Notes: generated by a model from the sequence alone, not told the origin. Shown: positions 42,880-55,397, numbered from the stretch's first letter. The stretch: DNA of 64,000 bases from Selaginella moellendorffii (GCF_000143415.4 NW_003314322.1:1066067-1130066); one strand, 5' to 3'. Program-made: numbers and translations.

Positions 42880-45270
42880 ATGAAATTCTTTAGGGGCAGC
42901 AAGGGCAAGAGCTCCGAGAGAGCTGAATCGAGCAGAGCGCCGTCAAGATCCGGGCGATCCGAGGCAAGTAAATCCGAGCGCTCTGCTGAATCGCGCCATG
43001 ATCGAGCTGAAAGAAGGCTTCTCAAAGAGGTATGGAGCGTTCTTCGGCATTTCTCTACGGTTTTCTTGATGGCTTGTAACCACAGCTCGCTCGAAAGAAC
43101 GAGGAAGTGGCCACACAGAGAGAACAGCTCGGTAAGCTCCACAACGAGTTTGCCAGGATTGCCGAGCTCCAGGCGTCCCAGAAGAAACATATGCATTCTC
43201 TGGAGCGCGACCATCGGATGGAGCTCCGGAATCTACAGAAGCAAGTGCAAGAGGAGCGAGCAGTGAAGCATGCGATCGAGGTTCGTTCGGTTTGTCGAGC
43301 AAGAACATAAAAGCACTCGGGTATTTATCTTTTCTTCGTTCGCTTGTTCTTCTTTCTTCCTGTCTTCTCTCGTTTGTGTGGGAGCGAGCTTCTAACGATG
43401 GTGATTCTAACAGATGGAACTTGCAACACTGATGGACAGGTGCAACGAGCTGGTGCACGAAAGCAAACTTAACGAGATGAAAGAGGCCGCGAGCAACGTG
43501 GACGAGGACGAAGAACACGACGAGCGGCAAGATCAGTGCTCTCATTCTCACGAGGTAAACATGAAGGTTTTCTCGCACAAGTTTTCCAAGCTTGTCTCAG
43601 GGAACTTCCACGCATGGATCCTCGGAAGGCCGCTCCTCTGCAAGGGGAGCTAGACGACCAGACGAGCTCCGGAAGCTCAAAGGACACATGAACACGCTCG
43701 GGGCCTCGATGAAAGAAGACGCTCGCTACGATCCAGATGAAGAGGAGGAGAAGAAGAAGCTGCTCGAATACGAAGCTAAGACATCCAAAGCTTGCTCCAG
43801 CGTCAAACGGGACTTGGGAAAGCTCAAGAAATGGGTGGTATGGAAGTGGCGCTGGGCTGCCGAGGCTCTCAAGTCAGATATCATGGCGAAGAAGCTAGAG
43901 GATACCGAGAGCGAGCGACCGAATGGCAGCCATAAGTCGTCGTCGTCGTCGACTTGCTCGGGGTGTAAGAAGAAGACGTGTGTTTGCTCGACCTCGGAGG
44001 GCGATAAGAATCAGTCAGTGGTCCCGGCTGTGATGACGGCCTGGCGAGCGTATGCTCGAGCTGTTCGTCTTGAGAAGAAGGCCATCTCGATGATAACTTC
44101 GCTCGAGAAGATGGTCAGCGCACTCCCCTGGTGGATCCGGCGAGTCGGGCAGAGGAGGCTGCTCGAGCGCTGCTTCTTCCGGTGGGAGATGCATGCTCTC
44201 CGCAAGAACAGGTCGGGTGGACAGGATGGATCGGTGGATCCGACGAAGAAGTCCTCGGCTTTCAAGAACGACGTGGATTCCAACAGGTCGGCTCCGTCCC
44301 CGAAGAGGAAGAAGAAAGACGATAGTAGTGCCGCTGGTAGCGGTGGCAAGCCCAGGAAAGCGTGGGGATCGTCGGGTGGCAAGGGAGACTATCTCGCTTG
44401 GGAGAACCGAGTAAGGCAGAGCACCAATCCTCGCGAGTTTTCGAGGTGGTCTGGCGTGAAGAAGCTACAAAATCTCCAGGTTTGCAGCTTTCGTTCTTCC
44501 CACCTCGATCTAAACAGTGATCTCTTTGTAACCAGGCATCAATCCAGAAGGAACTCCAAGAACTGGAATCGCAGCTCTCGCACCATATGCAAGCTCTCAA
44601 AGAGGACAAGAGCAAGCCCATCGCTCCAAAGGGTCCCATCTGGAAGGGATCTTGCAGCTCGACGTGGGAGATTTGCAACAACTTGATACGCTACTTGACG
44701 GATGCTCGCAAGCAGCTGGCCTCGGCGGATGGCAAAGCCAAAGACGGGCAGAAGGCCTCTCCAAAGCGGTACCGGGGAGGAAAGGAACAGCTGCTCGATT
44801 TCCCGGGAGGATTCCAGAGGAAGCAAGACGCCACGGCTGCTAGAAATCCCCCGCCAGCTTCCAACACCAAAGGAGTCTCGAAGAACAAAGTTACTGCAGG
44901 AGGAGAAGTAGCACCAGCGGCAGCAGCAGTAGCGCCGGATCATCAGACCGTGCTGGAAGTTCCCGAGGCCGAGGGATGCAATCTCACGCTCGATCCAGGC
45001 GCCTCGGTGAAAGTGAGCCGCCCAGGCGGGAATGGGAAGTGGGGAGGTAAGGATGGATGGGATTTCTACGGAGGGAGGATTTGCACGGCGTCGCAGTACG
45101 CCGAGTACCTCCGCGACGAGATCCGGCGATTGAAGGTGTGGCAGCAAGAGCACGAATCGCAGATCCGCAAGGAATTGGGCGCCAGTGGAGGAGGAGGAGG
45201 AGGGAAATTGGGAGGGAAGTACCAGAGATTGGGGCAAGACGTTCATCCGGAGCTCGAGCTTTGCTGGTAG
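42880..45270 (+). CDS. Unidentified coiled-coil protein
   Basis: Five exons; ATG at 42880 (MKFFRGSKGKSSERAESSRA). Segments in order: a basic Ser-rich head; a coiled coil (LGKLHNEFARIAELQASQKK, LERDHRMELRNLQKQVQEER); a second helical part from MELATLMDRCNELVHESKLN; a Lys/Glu region with SVKRDLGKLKKWVVWKWRW; a Cys-rich spot (CSGCKKKTCVC); a helical block (AVMTAWRAYARAVRLEKKAI, SALPWWIRRVGQRRLLERCF); a low-complexity Lys/Ser region; GPIWKGSCSSTWEICNNLIR; and GWDFYGGRICTASQYAEYLR near the end. The frame before exon 4 needs a short intron at about 43556-43601. I do not recognise the family. Size about 690 residues. The gene is head to head with the CRM gene, with 205 bases between starts. Confidence 0.75.
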
Positions 45271-45322
45271 CTTCTAGCGCGAAAACTAAGAATTTGAAAA
45301 TGCTCTGTTCTTATTTTGACCT

Positions 45323-45436
45323 AACCCTAGAGGGTTTGCCCTAGACCGTAAGATCTTCGCATCGCTATGATCCAACGGTGATCCTACGTGGCTTATAAAC
45401 CTAAGGGTTTACTGGAGGCGGCCGAGTTAGGGTTTA
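45323..45436 (+). promoter_or_regulatory. Telo-box-like motifs upstream of eS7
   Basis: AACCCTAG (45323-45330), TAAACCTAAGGGTTT (about 45396-45410) and TTAGGGTTTA (about 45427-45436) precede the eS7 start by 110-230 bases. CCCTA-type repeats are frequent in plant ribosomal protein promoters. Confidence 0.45.
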
Positions 45437-45549
45437 GCTCCCTCTTTCGTCGGCTGCGGCGCGTCCTCTCTCGGCAAAGCGCGAGGCAAGTTTGGCGCTG
45501 GCGATGGATTTCGTTCTAAATTCGCGTTTGCAGGTAGAGAGCCGCCACA

Positions 45550-46362
45550 ATGTCTGCGCGCAAGAAGATCCAGAAGGAGGAGGGCCAGGAGCCGGATGCT
45601 TTCGAGCTCACGGTTGCGCAGGTTTGGGAGAGATCTAGTGAGGCATTGCATGAAGTAAGTCCCTTTTGTTTTTGCTCAGGCGCTATCAGAGCTTGAGGGC
45701 GCTAATCAGGAGCTCCGAGGCGACTTGCGCGACCTCTCTATCAATTCAGCAAAGTATGTTAATTCTTTGAAATCATTCGTGAGCTCTAAGCTTGTGTTTA
45801 TTCTTCGCAGGGAAATTGACGTGTCCAGCAATCGCAAGGCGGTCGTGATCCACGTACCTTACCGCTTGAGAAAGGCGTATCAGAAGATCCAACCCAGACT
45901 GGTGCGTGAGCTCGAGAAGAAATTCAGTGGCAAGGTAAGCTATGGTTTTCCAAGCTTTTCTAGGCCAGCTCGCTAATAGTTTTGCGTGGTACTTTAGGAC
46001 GTGATCTTGATCGCAACCAGGCGCATCTTGAGGCCGCCGAGGAAGGGCGCCGCCGTCTCCAGACCAAGGAGCCGGACCCTCACTGCCGTGCACGACGCCA
46101 TTCTCGAAGACCTGGTTTACCCCACGGAAATTGTTGGCAAGCGCATCCGGTACCGCTTGGATGGCTCCAGAGTGTTGAAGGTAAGAAAACTCCCCTTCAT
46201 TTCCGGCGTTCTAGTGACGAGCTCGAAACGTTTTTGCAGGTCTACCTTGACCCCAAGGAACGCAACAGCACCGAGTACAAGTTGGAGACGTACTCGGGTG
46301 TCTACAAGAAACTGACTGGCAAGGATGTGGCATTTGAGTTTCCCGTGCAAGAAACGGCCTAG
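45550..46362 (+). CDS. RPS7: 40S ribosomal protein eS7
   Basis: Five exons: [20 protein letters not shown] with [44 protein letters not shown] with [28 protein letters not shown] to SRVLK, and [20 protein letters not shown] to FPVQETA with TAG at 46360-46362. About 190 residues, the normal eS7 length, with the conserved [18 protein letters not shown] and RRILRPP. Core small-subunit ribosomal protein. The context GCCGCCACAATG is a good initiation site. Confidence 0.97.
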
Positions 46363-46719
46363 ACTCGTAATGGAGCATTTCGTTTTCTTGCTCTTGAGGG
46401 TTGGAGTGACGCAAAAATTTTGACTTGTTTTTAAAGTGGGGTTGAATTCCAGTTCCAGGCCGGTTGAGGGCTCGTCGAATACACACGACTCGGTTCTTTG
46501 GTGTGTACTACAAACAAAGCTGGTTTGTCCCTCGAGGTTAGCTCACCTGGTTGAAAGTAATTCTAAGCTGTGCTCTGCTGCTTTTGCCAGTGCCAGAAAT
46601 GTACGCACTGGGTCAGAAAAGCGCTGTAACTCTCCCAGAGTTCACATGCACCCCGTGGTAAATTCTGTTCAGAGTGAAGGTAGATAGAGCTGTAGCAGTG
46701 TGACATTCTTTAGGGAGCT

Positions 46720-47718
46720 ATGGCTGTCCGGAGCATAGCAGTAGGAGCTTTGATCCTCGTCGTAGCTTACGTTTGTGGTGGTGTTGGAGCTGAGCAGGAA
46801 CATCCCCGTAAGCCGGGAGCTCCCAGAGAGAAGCACTGCCGAGCCGAGACTCCCGCTGACGATGGCTGGATTTCGCAGTGCAGCGGCAAGATCTCCTGTC
46901 CGAGCACTTGCCCGCGGTGCCATCTCTCGTGCAAGTTTTGCGGGATGATCTACTGCCGTACGTAAAACAAGTTCTTAGATTTTGTTCTTCGTGATATCTT
47001 GCTCACTTTTCCTTCTTTCTCAGCGAGATGCAACAAGATTGGGTCGGTCTGTCAAGACCCACGATTCATTGGCGGGGATGGAGTTACCTTCTACTTCCAC
47101 GGCGAGAAAGATAAGAACTTTTGCCTCGTCTCGGACTCTAGCTTCCATTTGAACGCTCACTTGATCGGCAAGAGGCCTCCTGGCAGGAGCAGGGACTTCA
47201 CCTGGATTCAAGCTCTCGGCATTCTCTTTGGTCCCCACAAGCTCTACGTCGGGGCCAGGAGAGTGGCGACTTGGGATGGAGCAAAGGACCACTTTCTCGT
47301 CCACTTCGACAGCAATGCCGTGAGCATCGAGCAAGGAACCGGGGCGGTCTGGGAGGCCGAGTCGGGGCCTGTGAAGCTCACTCGGTTGGAGGCGACGAAT
47401 TCGCTCAGCGTTTTCATCCCGGGCGCTCTCAACGCGTCGGTGGCGATTGTTCCCATCTCCAAGGAGGAGTCGCGGGTTCACGGTTACGAGATCTCGGGCG
47501 ACGACTGCTTCGCGCATCTCGAAGTTAACTTCCAGTTCGCGGGCCTTGGCTCGCGAGTGGAAGGCCTTCTTGGGCAGACTTACGCGGCCGATTGGAGATC
47601 GCCCATCAAGGAGGAAGGCATCGCGATGCCGACGCTGGGTGCTCGAGCCGATCGATACGAGGCATCGTCTATCCTCACGCCGGATTGTAGCGTTTCTCAG
47701 TTCCATAGGGCCTTGTAA
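46720..47718 (+). CDS. Secreted root-cap family protein
   Basis: Two exons with an intron at about 46961-47023. MAVRSIAVGALILVVAYVCG is a signal peptide. A Cys-rich segment follows (KHCRAET, QCSGKISCPSTCPRCHLSCK, CGMIYC, PRCNKIGSVCQDPRF), then the root-cap domain (FIGGDGVTFYFHGEKDKNFC, FHLNAHLIGKRPPGRSRDFT, GPHKLYVGARRVATWD), ending DCSVSQFHRAL. This is the plant root cap/late-embryogenesis-like family (PF06830) of extracellular proteins, named from maize root-cap transcripts; the biochemical function is not established. Both parts of the domain are complete. Confidence 0.9.
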
Positions 47719-47842
47719 AAAAGGTCTAAGAATATTTCAAGTATATTGCTTGGAGATAGGGTTTATTTTGTTAAAGATGGAGCTTAAGGAGAAATCATGT
47801 GAAACTTAAGCTGAGACCCAGGTTCATAGGATTCATGAAATT

Positions 47843-48465
47843 ATGATGAAGGAGAACAGCCCTTCTATGAAGCTGTTCAAGAAGCAAACCTGGTGTTCAC
47901 ATCTTTTTGAGTCACGCCAGTTCACAGCAGGACATGTGTCTCTAGGAAATATGGTGAAACTCCATTCGAAGCGTTCAAGCAGGCAGGATTTTTCATGCTC
48001 GACAACTCCTTTAGCCTTGGCCAACAACAATGGAGACTTCGCTTGTTTCTTGGTGGCCAAGGGTGATTTCTTGCTGCCTGTGTTCTCTGGATAAACTCCC
48101 TGAGAATGAAACTTTTACAGCATCATATTTATATCCTTGCACAGGAAGTTTTCTCTTTGATGCTTATGACGAGCTCATAAAAGTCGTGAGAAGGGCAATG
48201 GAATATGGCAAATATATCGCATTGTCACGGACGAAAAGAGGAATTATATCAGTAGTTGGAGTTTAGGTTTAAAAGTGTCGTCCATGGAGAGCTATTAGAC
48301 AAAGGGCCAATTCATGCAACCACATTCACACTGAGGAGGAACTCTAGTGTGGGAGGGAGTAGTGGAGCTCCTATTATTCCTCTGTATCACTTTATGCATT
48401 GTAGGTGGGTCTCCAATCTGCAAACTTCAACCTCGCTATGTCTACAGGTAGTATTGATTTTGTGA
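47843..48465 (+). pseudogene. Possible remnant of a trypsin-like protease
   Basis: Three adjacent frames contain pieces in the order expected of a chymotrypsin-fold protease: FTAGHVSLGNMV (His region), NNNGDFACFLVAKGDFLL (Asp region), then in a second frame LFDAYDELIKVVRRAMEYGK with GIISVVGV, and in a third VVHGELLDKGPIH and SVGGSSGAPIIPLYH (Ser region, GxSGxPI). Frame changes at about 48090 and 48262 prevent continuous translation unless introns exist that I cannot place. Either a broken gene or a misread intron-containing one. Low certainty. Confidence 0.3.
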
Positions 48466-48546
48466 AGTGTTACCAGAATTACACATTTGTATATCACAGA
48501 ATATTCTTAATGCTACACTCCGCCATTGTTTTGCCCTAACCTAGGG

Positions 48547-50017
48547 ATGGATGTGGCTGTGAGTCTCTTTTTCGCTTCTTTGATGGCGGCTTGATCGTCT
48601 TCTCCCTGCCAGGAGTTGGATGAAGATCCCTTTGCCGATCGGCCGCCTCCAAAATCGGTGTGGGAAGCCACGGAAGAGGAGAGCCTGGACGAAGTCCGGG
48701 CAACGATAGAGAACAAGCAAGACGTGAACTGCCCCAATCCAATCACTCTCAACACTCCCTTGTAAGCCTTGCCTCGTTTGTTTGATTCCATTTCTCGTTT
48801 GTTCGTCAGGATTATAGCGCTCAAGATCAATCACATCGAGATGGCGAATTTTCTGCTGTCCAAAGGAGCAGACGTGAAGCCTCAGAATAAATGTGGAGAC
48901 ACTGCACTTCACTGGGCCGTAAGAAATCTCTTTCTGTTTTTCTTCTTCTCTGTTTCAGTTGAGCATACCTGGTTCCTGGAACAGGCACTTAGGGGACAAG
49001 AGGAAATGGTTAGAACGATGCTGAGCCGAGGGGCTAAACTGGATGTGGTGGGAGAATTCGGGAACACTCCTCTACATTTTGCTTGCAAAGCAAACCATCT
49101 CAAGATCGTGTTCATGATGCTCGAGGTACAGACGAATCTTACCTTCGATCATGGATCAATCACTGACTTTCACTCCTGTGCGTTCAAGGCCAGGGCGGCG
49201 CCTCTGTGACTTGCAGAAATGACTATGGCANNNNNNNNNNNNNNNNNNNNNNNNNNNNNNNNNNNNNNNNNNNNNNNNNNNNNNNNNNNNNNNNNNNNNN
49301 NNNNNNNNNNNNNNNNNNNNNNNNNNNNNNAACACTGTCTTTCGTGATGTTTATTCATTGTTCCTTTTCTTTTCTGGTTTCTCTTTCAGCTGAGGCTGGT
49401 GATGGTGAACAAAGAATCAGGAAGAGAGCAAGTGAAAGCCGAAGCACTCCGGAGGCTGGAAATTGAAAAAGAAGCTCAGGAGCGAGACCGGATGCGTCTG
49501 CAGGTCTGGAAACACTTAATAGAAGAACCGCACTTCAACGACCGGTCACAGTCCGTGCTGAGTTTTCAATGTTCCAGGCTATAGAAAACGAGAGAAAACA
49601 GCAGGAGGATTACGATCTCTCCAGGAGAGAGGCCATCTTAGCAGAAGAGGTGCGAAACCCGTTGGACTTGAGTAGCTCATCTCGTTTTCTTGCAATGGAA
49701 ATGCAGAAGCGAATTGAGGAGGAAGACGCTGAAAGGGAGCGCCTCGAAGAGGAAGAGCGAAGACGACAGGTAGAAAACTTTGGTTGTTTGAGCACGTCCT
49801 TGTAAGCTTGATTCTACTGCAGGAGGAGGCTAGAATTGAGGCGGAGAGGCTGGAAGCCGAGAGGATCAAAGCCGAGAAGAAGCAAAAGAAATACGAGAAG
49901 TGGCTGGCCAAGATGAAGAAGAAAAACCCGGGCTTCGTCGATCCGAGAATCATCAAGGCTCAAAAGGCGGCAGCGAAAGCGGCGGCCAAAGCCGCCAAAG
50001 CAAAGAAGAAGAAATAG
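48547..50017 (+). CDS. Ankyrin-repeat protein with charged coiled-coil tail (gap inside)
   Basis: The first coding exon is only 12 bases (ATGGATGTGGCT) before a GTGAGT donor. Exons then read ELDEDPFADRPPPKSVWEAT, LNTPLIIALKINHIEMANFL, GADVKPQNKCGDTALHWA, ALRGQEEMVRTMLSRGAKLD, GEFGNTPLHFACKANHLKIV, and GGASVTCRNDYG before 100 N. These are at least three ankyrin repeats. After the gap come LRLVMVNKESGREQVKAEAL, a long Glu/Arg coiled coil (KRIEEEDAERERLEEEERRR), and a Lys/Ala end (KAAAKAAAKAAKAKKKK). TAA/TAG stop at 50015-50017. The missing piece is probably another ankyrin repeat. Not assigned to a named family. Confidence 0.8.
49231..49330. other. Assembly gap (100 N)
   Basis: Exactly 100 undetermined bases, a conventional scaffold spacer rather than a measured length. 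It interrupts the ankyrin gene. Confidence 0.99.
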
Positions 50018-50566
50018 AATCCTCAGGAGGGTGAAATATGCCGGTCCACCGATGTTGCGCCACGTCCTTCTTTGGGCTTCACGTTCCTTTTAACGTTCTG
50101 AGACGATGCTCTCAAGCGCAAAGCTGGCGATGAAGCGAACAAGAAGGTAAAAATGGTCCAAATAAAGAGTCCTCAATGTTTACCTCTAGTTTTTAGAAAA
50201 AGAAATATATTTCACAATCCCTTTCTATGTTGGATCTTCTGCCCCTTCTCAAGTTGGTGTCCACTACATTGCTCTCATATATCTTGTGACAGCCAGATCT
50301 CTACACTTCAGTAGATTAAGTGACTGCAAACTGTCTGTGTAGATATTCACCTTGTTCGACACCCAGTAACCTAGAGCCTACAACTTGATGGAGTCATATA
50401 TCCCAAGAAGCTCCATGTTGAGTGAAGACATGACCACATTATCATATAGAAAAGTACGTTTTGTTCTTTAAATTCATATTATTATTATAAGTATGAGCAA
50501 AGTGTAAATGTTTTTTTTATAGAAAACTGATCCAGATATTATTATAAAATATTTAATTTTTAAGAT
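50018..50566. other. 3' flank of ankyrin gene and left flank of the retroelement
   Basis: About 550 bases, turning AT-rich from 50450 toward the left LTR at 50567. No supported gene. Confidence 0.3.
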
Positions 50567-50740
50567 TGTGAGGGCCAAGTGTACGGTTACAATGCCGTAT
50601 ACTAATATTAGTGTAGTGGATTTTGGTAGCTGTCGGATTGGTTTCAATCCGGACCACTCGCTCCTGTATATAAGTTAGGGTTTTTGGGCTAATTGATATG
50701 CACATTTCTATATTCCCTTTCCATATTCCATGCACTCACA
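50567..50740 (+). repeat. 5' LTR
   Basis: 174 bases with terminal inverted repeats TGTGAG/CTCACA. Contains a TATATAAG box-like sequence at about 50666. Unusually short for an element with coding capacity. Confidence 0.93.
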
Positions 50741-50974
50741 TTGGTGGAGAAGAGGGGCACCTTTGATTGTCCCTGGGGAGTGTTTAGATTTGGGATTTCG
50801 GTTTAAATCTAGTTTTTGCATTGTCTAGATCTAGCTTTTTCCATCTCCTTTCTTTTGTTCTTTCCTTTCAGGATTTTGGTTTCGATCTAACTTTTTGCAT
50901 TGTCTAGATCTACCATTTCTTTCCAGCTTTTTTGTCATTTCTCTTCTTTTGCTCTTTCTTTTTCGTTCATTTTC

Positions 50975-51905
50975 ATGGCCGATCCGCAATCTCCTCCTTT
51001 GACTCTAGAGCAGCAGTTGGTTCAATTGCTTGATGCTATGCGCTTGCAATTGAACAACCAAACTCAGTTGATGGCGGCGTTCACGGCACGTGGTATAACT
51101 CCTCTTACTCTTGGTGTCAATCCTCGCGTTCGGCCAGAGTTCTTTCGCGGGAATCCTGGGGATGATGTGTACCATTGGTTCGATCACTTTACGGTGATTG
51201 CCACATATCATTCTTGGGATGATGCTCGACGGTTGCGTGAGTTTCCCACGTGTCTCCAAGGGACGGTGTTGCAATGGTACAATGGTTTGAGCGCAGCTAC
51301 TCGTGGGGATTAGAGTGTTCTCCCGGACGTCTTCAAACGCGCCTTCGGACATGCAGATGATTGTGATGATGCTTTCCAACAATTGCATCGTCTTCGCCAA
51401 GGGCCATCGAAGTCAGTGATGCAATTTGGCGTTTGTTTCCGAAGTCTTTTGCTTCGTGCAGAGCCAAATATGTCGGAGCGGATCAAGCTAGGAATGTTGT
51501 GGCCAGCACTTCGTTAAGATCTTGTCGGACTTGTGCATGCACTTGCCTGCCACCCTTGACGATGCTCTTCGCTTGGCACAACGTTATGAGACGTCGCCTC
51601 TTCCACTTCTCGCTGCACGTCCTTCCGCTCCACTTCCTATGGGTGATGGTCCTGTTCCAATGGAGGTTGATGCTGCTGCTGCTCGAGTCCAAGGACAAGC
51701 GCGAGGACGTGGTCGTGGCCGTGATGTTCGCTGCTGGGCGTGTGATGAAGTTGGTCATACTTATCGGCGTTGCCGTCGTTTTCCGGATTGGCGACCTCCA
51801 TTTCCTGGGTGGAGACCTTGGCATCAACAACGTCCCCTGGGTGCTACTGCAGTGGAAGGTCTGGACACCGAGATGCATCAGGGAAATGAGGAGTCACGCG
51901 AGTAA
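50975..51905 (+). pseudogene. gag of the gypsy element
   Basis: The frame opens MADPQSPPLTLEQQLVQLLD and runs to an in-frame TAG at about 51312. It continues as FKRAFGHADDCDDAFQQLHR, meets a TAA at about 51515 and a one-base shift, then gives LPATLDDALRLAQRYETSPL and a CCHC zinc knuckle (CWACDEVGHTYRRC) near 51740-51780. The conserved gag middle WFDHFTVIATYHSWDDARRL and LQGTVLQWYNGL are recognisable. The stop codons can derive from CAG and CAA by C-to-T change. Confidence 0.85.
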
Positions 51906-51931
51906 CGGAGGGACCTTGCGCGAATAAATCA

Positions 51932-54900
51932 GTGACCCCTCCATCTTTCTTTCGGGAGTATCATCAAGGGGTTCACTCGGCACCAGTTCATCCAGTGTTT
52001 ACTTTCCAAGCTTGTTTTTATAACAAGAAGTCTCCTATTATTCTCTCCGTGTTGGTTGATATAGGTTTAAGTTTATCTTCTATTGCTCGACCTGTTGCCA
52101 CACGTTGTCGTTTACACTTGCGTCGTGCGGCAGAACCAGTTTTCATTCTTTATGGCAACGGCCGTACACATGCATGTGCACGGGATGAGGTGGACCTGGT
52201 TGTGCGTGTGGGCGATCTTGAGCTTGAGTTGCAGTCGTTGCAGGTGGTGCCGAGTCAAGCTTTTGACCTCATTCTTGGTATGGATTGGTTGCAGCGCAAT
52301 CATGCCAAGTGTGACTTTGAGGCTTCTCCCCTTTGTCTCATACTTCCTTATGTTTCATCCATTCCTCTCACTTCCATACCTCTTCGTCCCTCTACTTTTA
52401 CCTCTGCTTCCATTACTTTTGTTTCCCCACTCTTTCCTTCTGTGTTTCCATCTTGTTCTGCTTTTCCCTTTTCCGATCCCTCCGACGATCTTTGTGTTGC
52501 AGCAGTTGATCGGCTCATGAAGGAGTATTCTGATCTCTTTGAATTTGACCTATCGTCTGGGGCCAAGATTGCCACACGTCATCCAATTCCCACCGGGGAT
52601 GCTCGTCCAATCAAGGTTCCTATTCGTCGTCGGTCACCTAAGGAGATCAAAATTTTACGAGCAAACGTCAAGGAAATGCTGGAAAAGGGTGTTATTCGGA
52701 AGTCGCGGAGTCCTTGGGCATGTGAACCTCATCTTGTGACGAAGCCTGATGGGAGTATTCGTTTCTGCATCGACTATCGTCCGTTAAACGAAGTGACAAT
52801 CCCAGATGTGTATCCTCTTCCTCACACTGCTGATCTCTTGGATCGTCTGGGGCGAAGTCGTTGGTTCACCAAGCTAGATCTTGCTTCTGGGTATTGGCAA
52901 GTACCGATGGCCGAAGAAGATATTCCTAAAACTGCTTTTCGTACACCATTTGGTTTGTATGAGTTCTTGGTGATGCCGTTTGGTTTGAACAATGCTCCAG
53001 CAACTTTGCAGCGGATGATGGACGAGGTTCTTTGCGATATGCCGGAGGTGACTGCTGACTTCATTGATGATGTCTTGATCCACTCGGAGGGGACGTGGGA
53101 AGAGCACATTCGTGATGTTTGTAAAGTGTTGGATTGGCTACGCGACGTTGGTTTAAAGCTGAAGCGGTCGAAGTGCGTGTTTGGGTCCAAGGACACAACT
53201 TATCTTGGGTACCGTATTTCTCGTGAGGGTTTGCAAGTTGATCCTGACAAACTTGTGGCTGTTCTAAAGTTCCCTACTCCGAAGTGTGTGAATGATGTGC
53301 AGCGCTTTTTGGGTAAGGTGCAATATCTTGGTCGTTTTGTGGATCATCTTTCCGATCACACTACACCATTGTGAGCGTTGCTGAAGTCATCAATGTCATC
53401 TTTCATCTGGTCTCCGGATTGTGAGCGGGCGTTCGTGGATCTCAAAGAGCTATTGACAACTCCTCCGGTTTTGGCATATCCTGACTACACTCGACCTTTT
53501 ATTTTGCGCGTGGATGCTTCTGACATTGGTCTTGGAGGTGTGTTGATGCAAGAGAGCTCGAGTGTGCCTGGTCAGCGCCATCCCATTGCATACATAAGCC
53601 GTACATTACAACCAGTGGAGATGAACTACTCCACGACGGAGAAGGAGTGTTTAGCAGCAGTCTGGGGTTTCGAGAAACTTCATGCATATCTACATGGTTC
53701 TCGGACGTTACTTGAAGGTGACTATGCTGCTGTTACTTCATTATTGAAGCGGAAGAACCTGGTTAGTCGTACGGCTCGATGGGCTTTGAAGCTTCAGATA
53801 TATGATTTCGATGTTGTTCATCGCTCAGGGAGTTCTATGGCTGATGTTGATGCCCTTTCTCGAGCTCCTCTTCCTTCTTCACTCACTTCTCATCATTCTG
53901 ACGAACCTATTGTTCCAGCATCTGTGGATTTTTTAGATGAGGATTCTGTGCCGTCGACGGTTGCTGTCCTTGACGTTCAGTGTCCACAGGGTGCAGAGCA
54001 AGATCTGCCTTCTCTTGAGGAGGTTCGCGAGGCTCAGAAGATTGAGCTGTGGATTCGAAGGCTTCGAGATGGGTTTGAGAATCCTACATCACTTGCTGAT
54101 GACTTGCCTTTCCGGCATTTACATTCTCAATATCGCCTTGAAGATGGCCTTTTTTATTTTGTGGGGACGGATCCTGATGATCATTCACGATTGGTGGTAC
54201 CTTCGGTGTTTATTCCACGGTTTCTCCATGCCTACCATGATTCTCCTGTTCTAGGTGGGCATATGGGACACCGTCGTGTCACCGAGAAGCTGCGCAGGTC
54301 TTTCTATTGGCCGGAGATGCGACGTGATATTATCCGGTATGTGCGTAGCTGCGTTTGGTGCCAAGCTCGTAATACTCCCCCTTGTGCTGCAGAAGGACGG
54401 TTGGAGTCAATTGCAGTTTCCCGTCCGTTTGAGTTGGTGGCGTTTGATCTTATGGGACCTTTTCCACGATCGACTGCTGGCAATGAGTATGTTATTATTG
54501 CTTCTGACTACTTGACTCGTTGGGTGGAAGTTGGTGCTCTTGCTAGTGCCTCTGCAACTGCTGTTGGATACTTCCTCCTCAATCGAGTGGTGTTCTAGCA
54601 TTCTTGTCCAGAGCGGATTCTTTCGGATAATGGTCCTGCATTTATGGCTGAGGTATTTCATGTTTTGACATCTCGGTTGGGGATACGCCACACTTTTACG
54701 AGTGCTTATCATCCACAATCAGACGGTCTGGTGGAACGGCTCGTTCGGACATTCAAAGGGATGATTTCGAAGTATGTGAACTTTCAGCATTCGGATTGGG
54801 ATGGTTATTTGCCGTCTCTTCGGTATGCCTATGTCACAGGGGTGCAGAGTTCTGTTGGTGCTTCACCATATAAACTTCTATATGGTCATGATCCAATATT

Positions 54901-55365
54901 ACTAACAGAGTTGGGTTTACCTTCGTGATTGCCACGAGCTCTGCTAGGTCATGGGATCAGTATTTGATAAGCATTCTTCCACTTGTCCGAGCAGAGTCTG
55001 CCGAACACTTAGGCCGCGTACAAGTGGGACAACAACAGTGCTATAACTCCCATCATCGTCCACCTACGGAGTACAAAGTGGATGATTTGGTGTTAGTCCG
55101 TTTTCCCCATCTTACGGTACATGGTTTATCTAAGGGGCTCCTTGCGCAGTGGAAAGGACCGTATCGGGTGTTGCGGCAAGTTGGACTGCAAGTTTATGAG
55201 GTTTGGCATGACGTTCAACAGGCCGATCCTCCAGAGATTGTGCATGTGCAGCGGTTAAAACGCTTCATACAAAGGGATCAGGAGCAGTTAATACCATCTA
55301 CAGATCCGCCGATGCCTCCTCCTGACGTTCCTCCAGATCCCGGCCCATCTACAAGAGAACCCTGA
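51932..55365 (+). pseudogene. pol of the gypsy element (PR-RT-RH-INT)
   Basis: Protease region with VLVDIGLSLSSIA, where DTG/DSG is expected but DIG is seen, and DLILGMDWL. Reverse transcriptase with RFCIDYRPLN, FTKLDLASGYWQ, FLVMPFGLNNAP and the catalytic FIDDVL. RNase H with LRVDASDIGLGGVL and TEKECLAAVWGFEKL. Integrase with zinc region HDSPVLGGHMGHRR..CVWCQ, FELVAFDLMGPFP, ILSDNGPAF and HPQSDGLVERL (D, D, E). C-terminal domain LVLVRFPHLTVH with QWKGPYRVLRQ and PPEIVHVQRLKRF. In-frame stops are at 53372-53374 (TGA), 54596-54598 (TAG) and 54926-54928 (TGA). Confidence 0.9.
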
Positions 55366-55397
55366 CGGCCTTCCATTATTCCGAGAGGAGGGGATGA

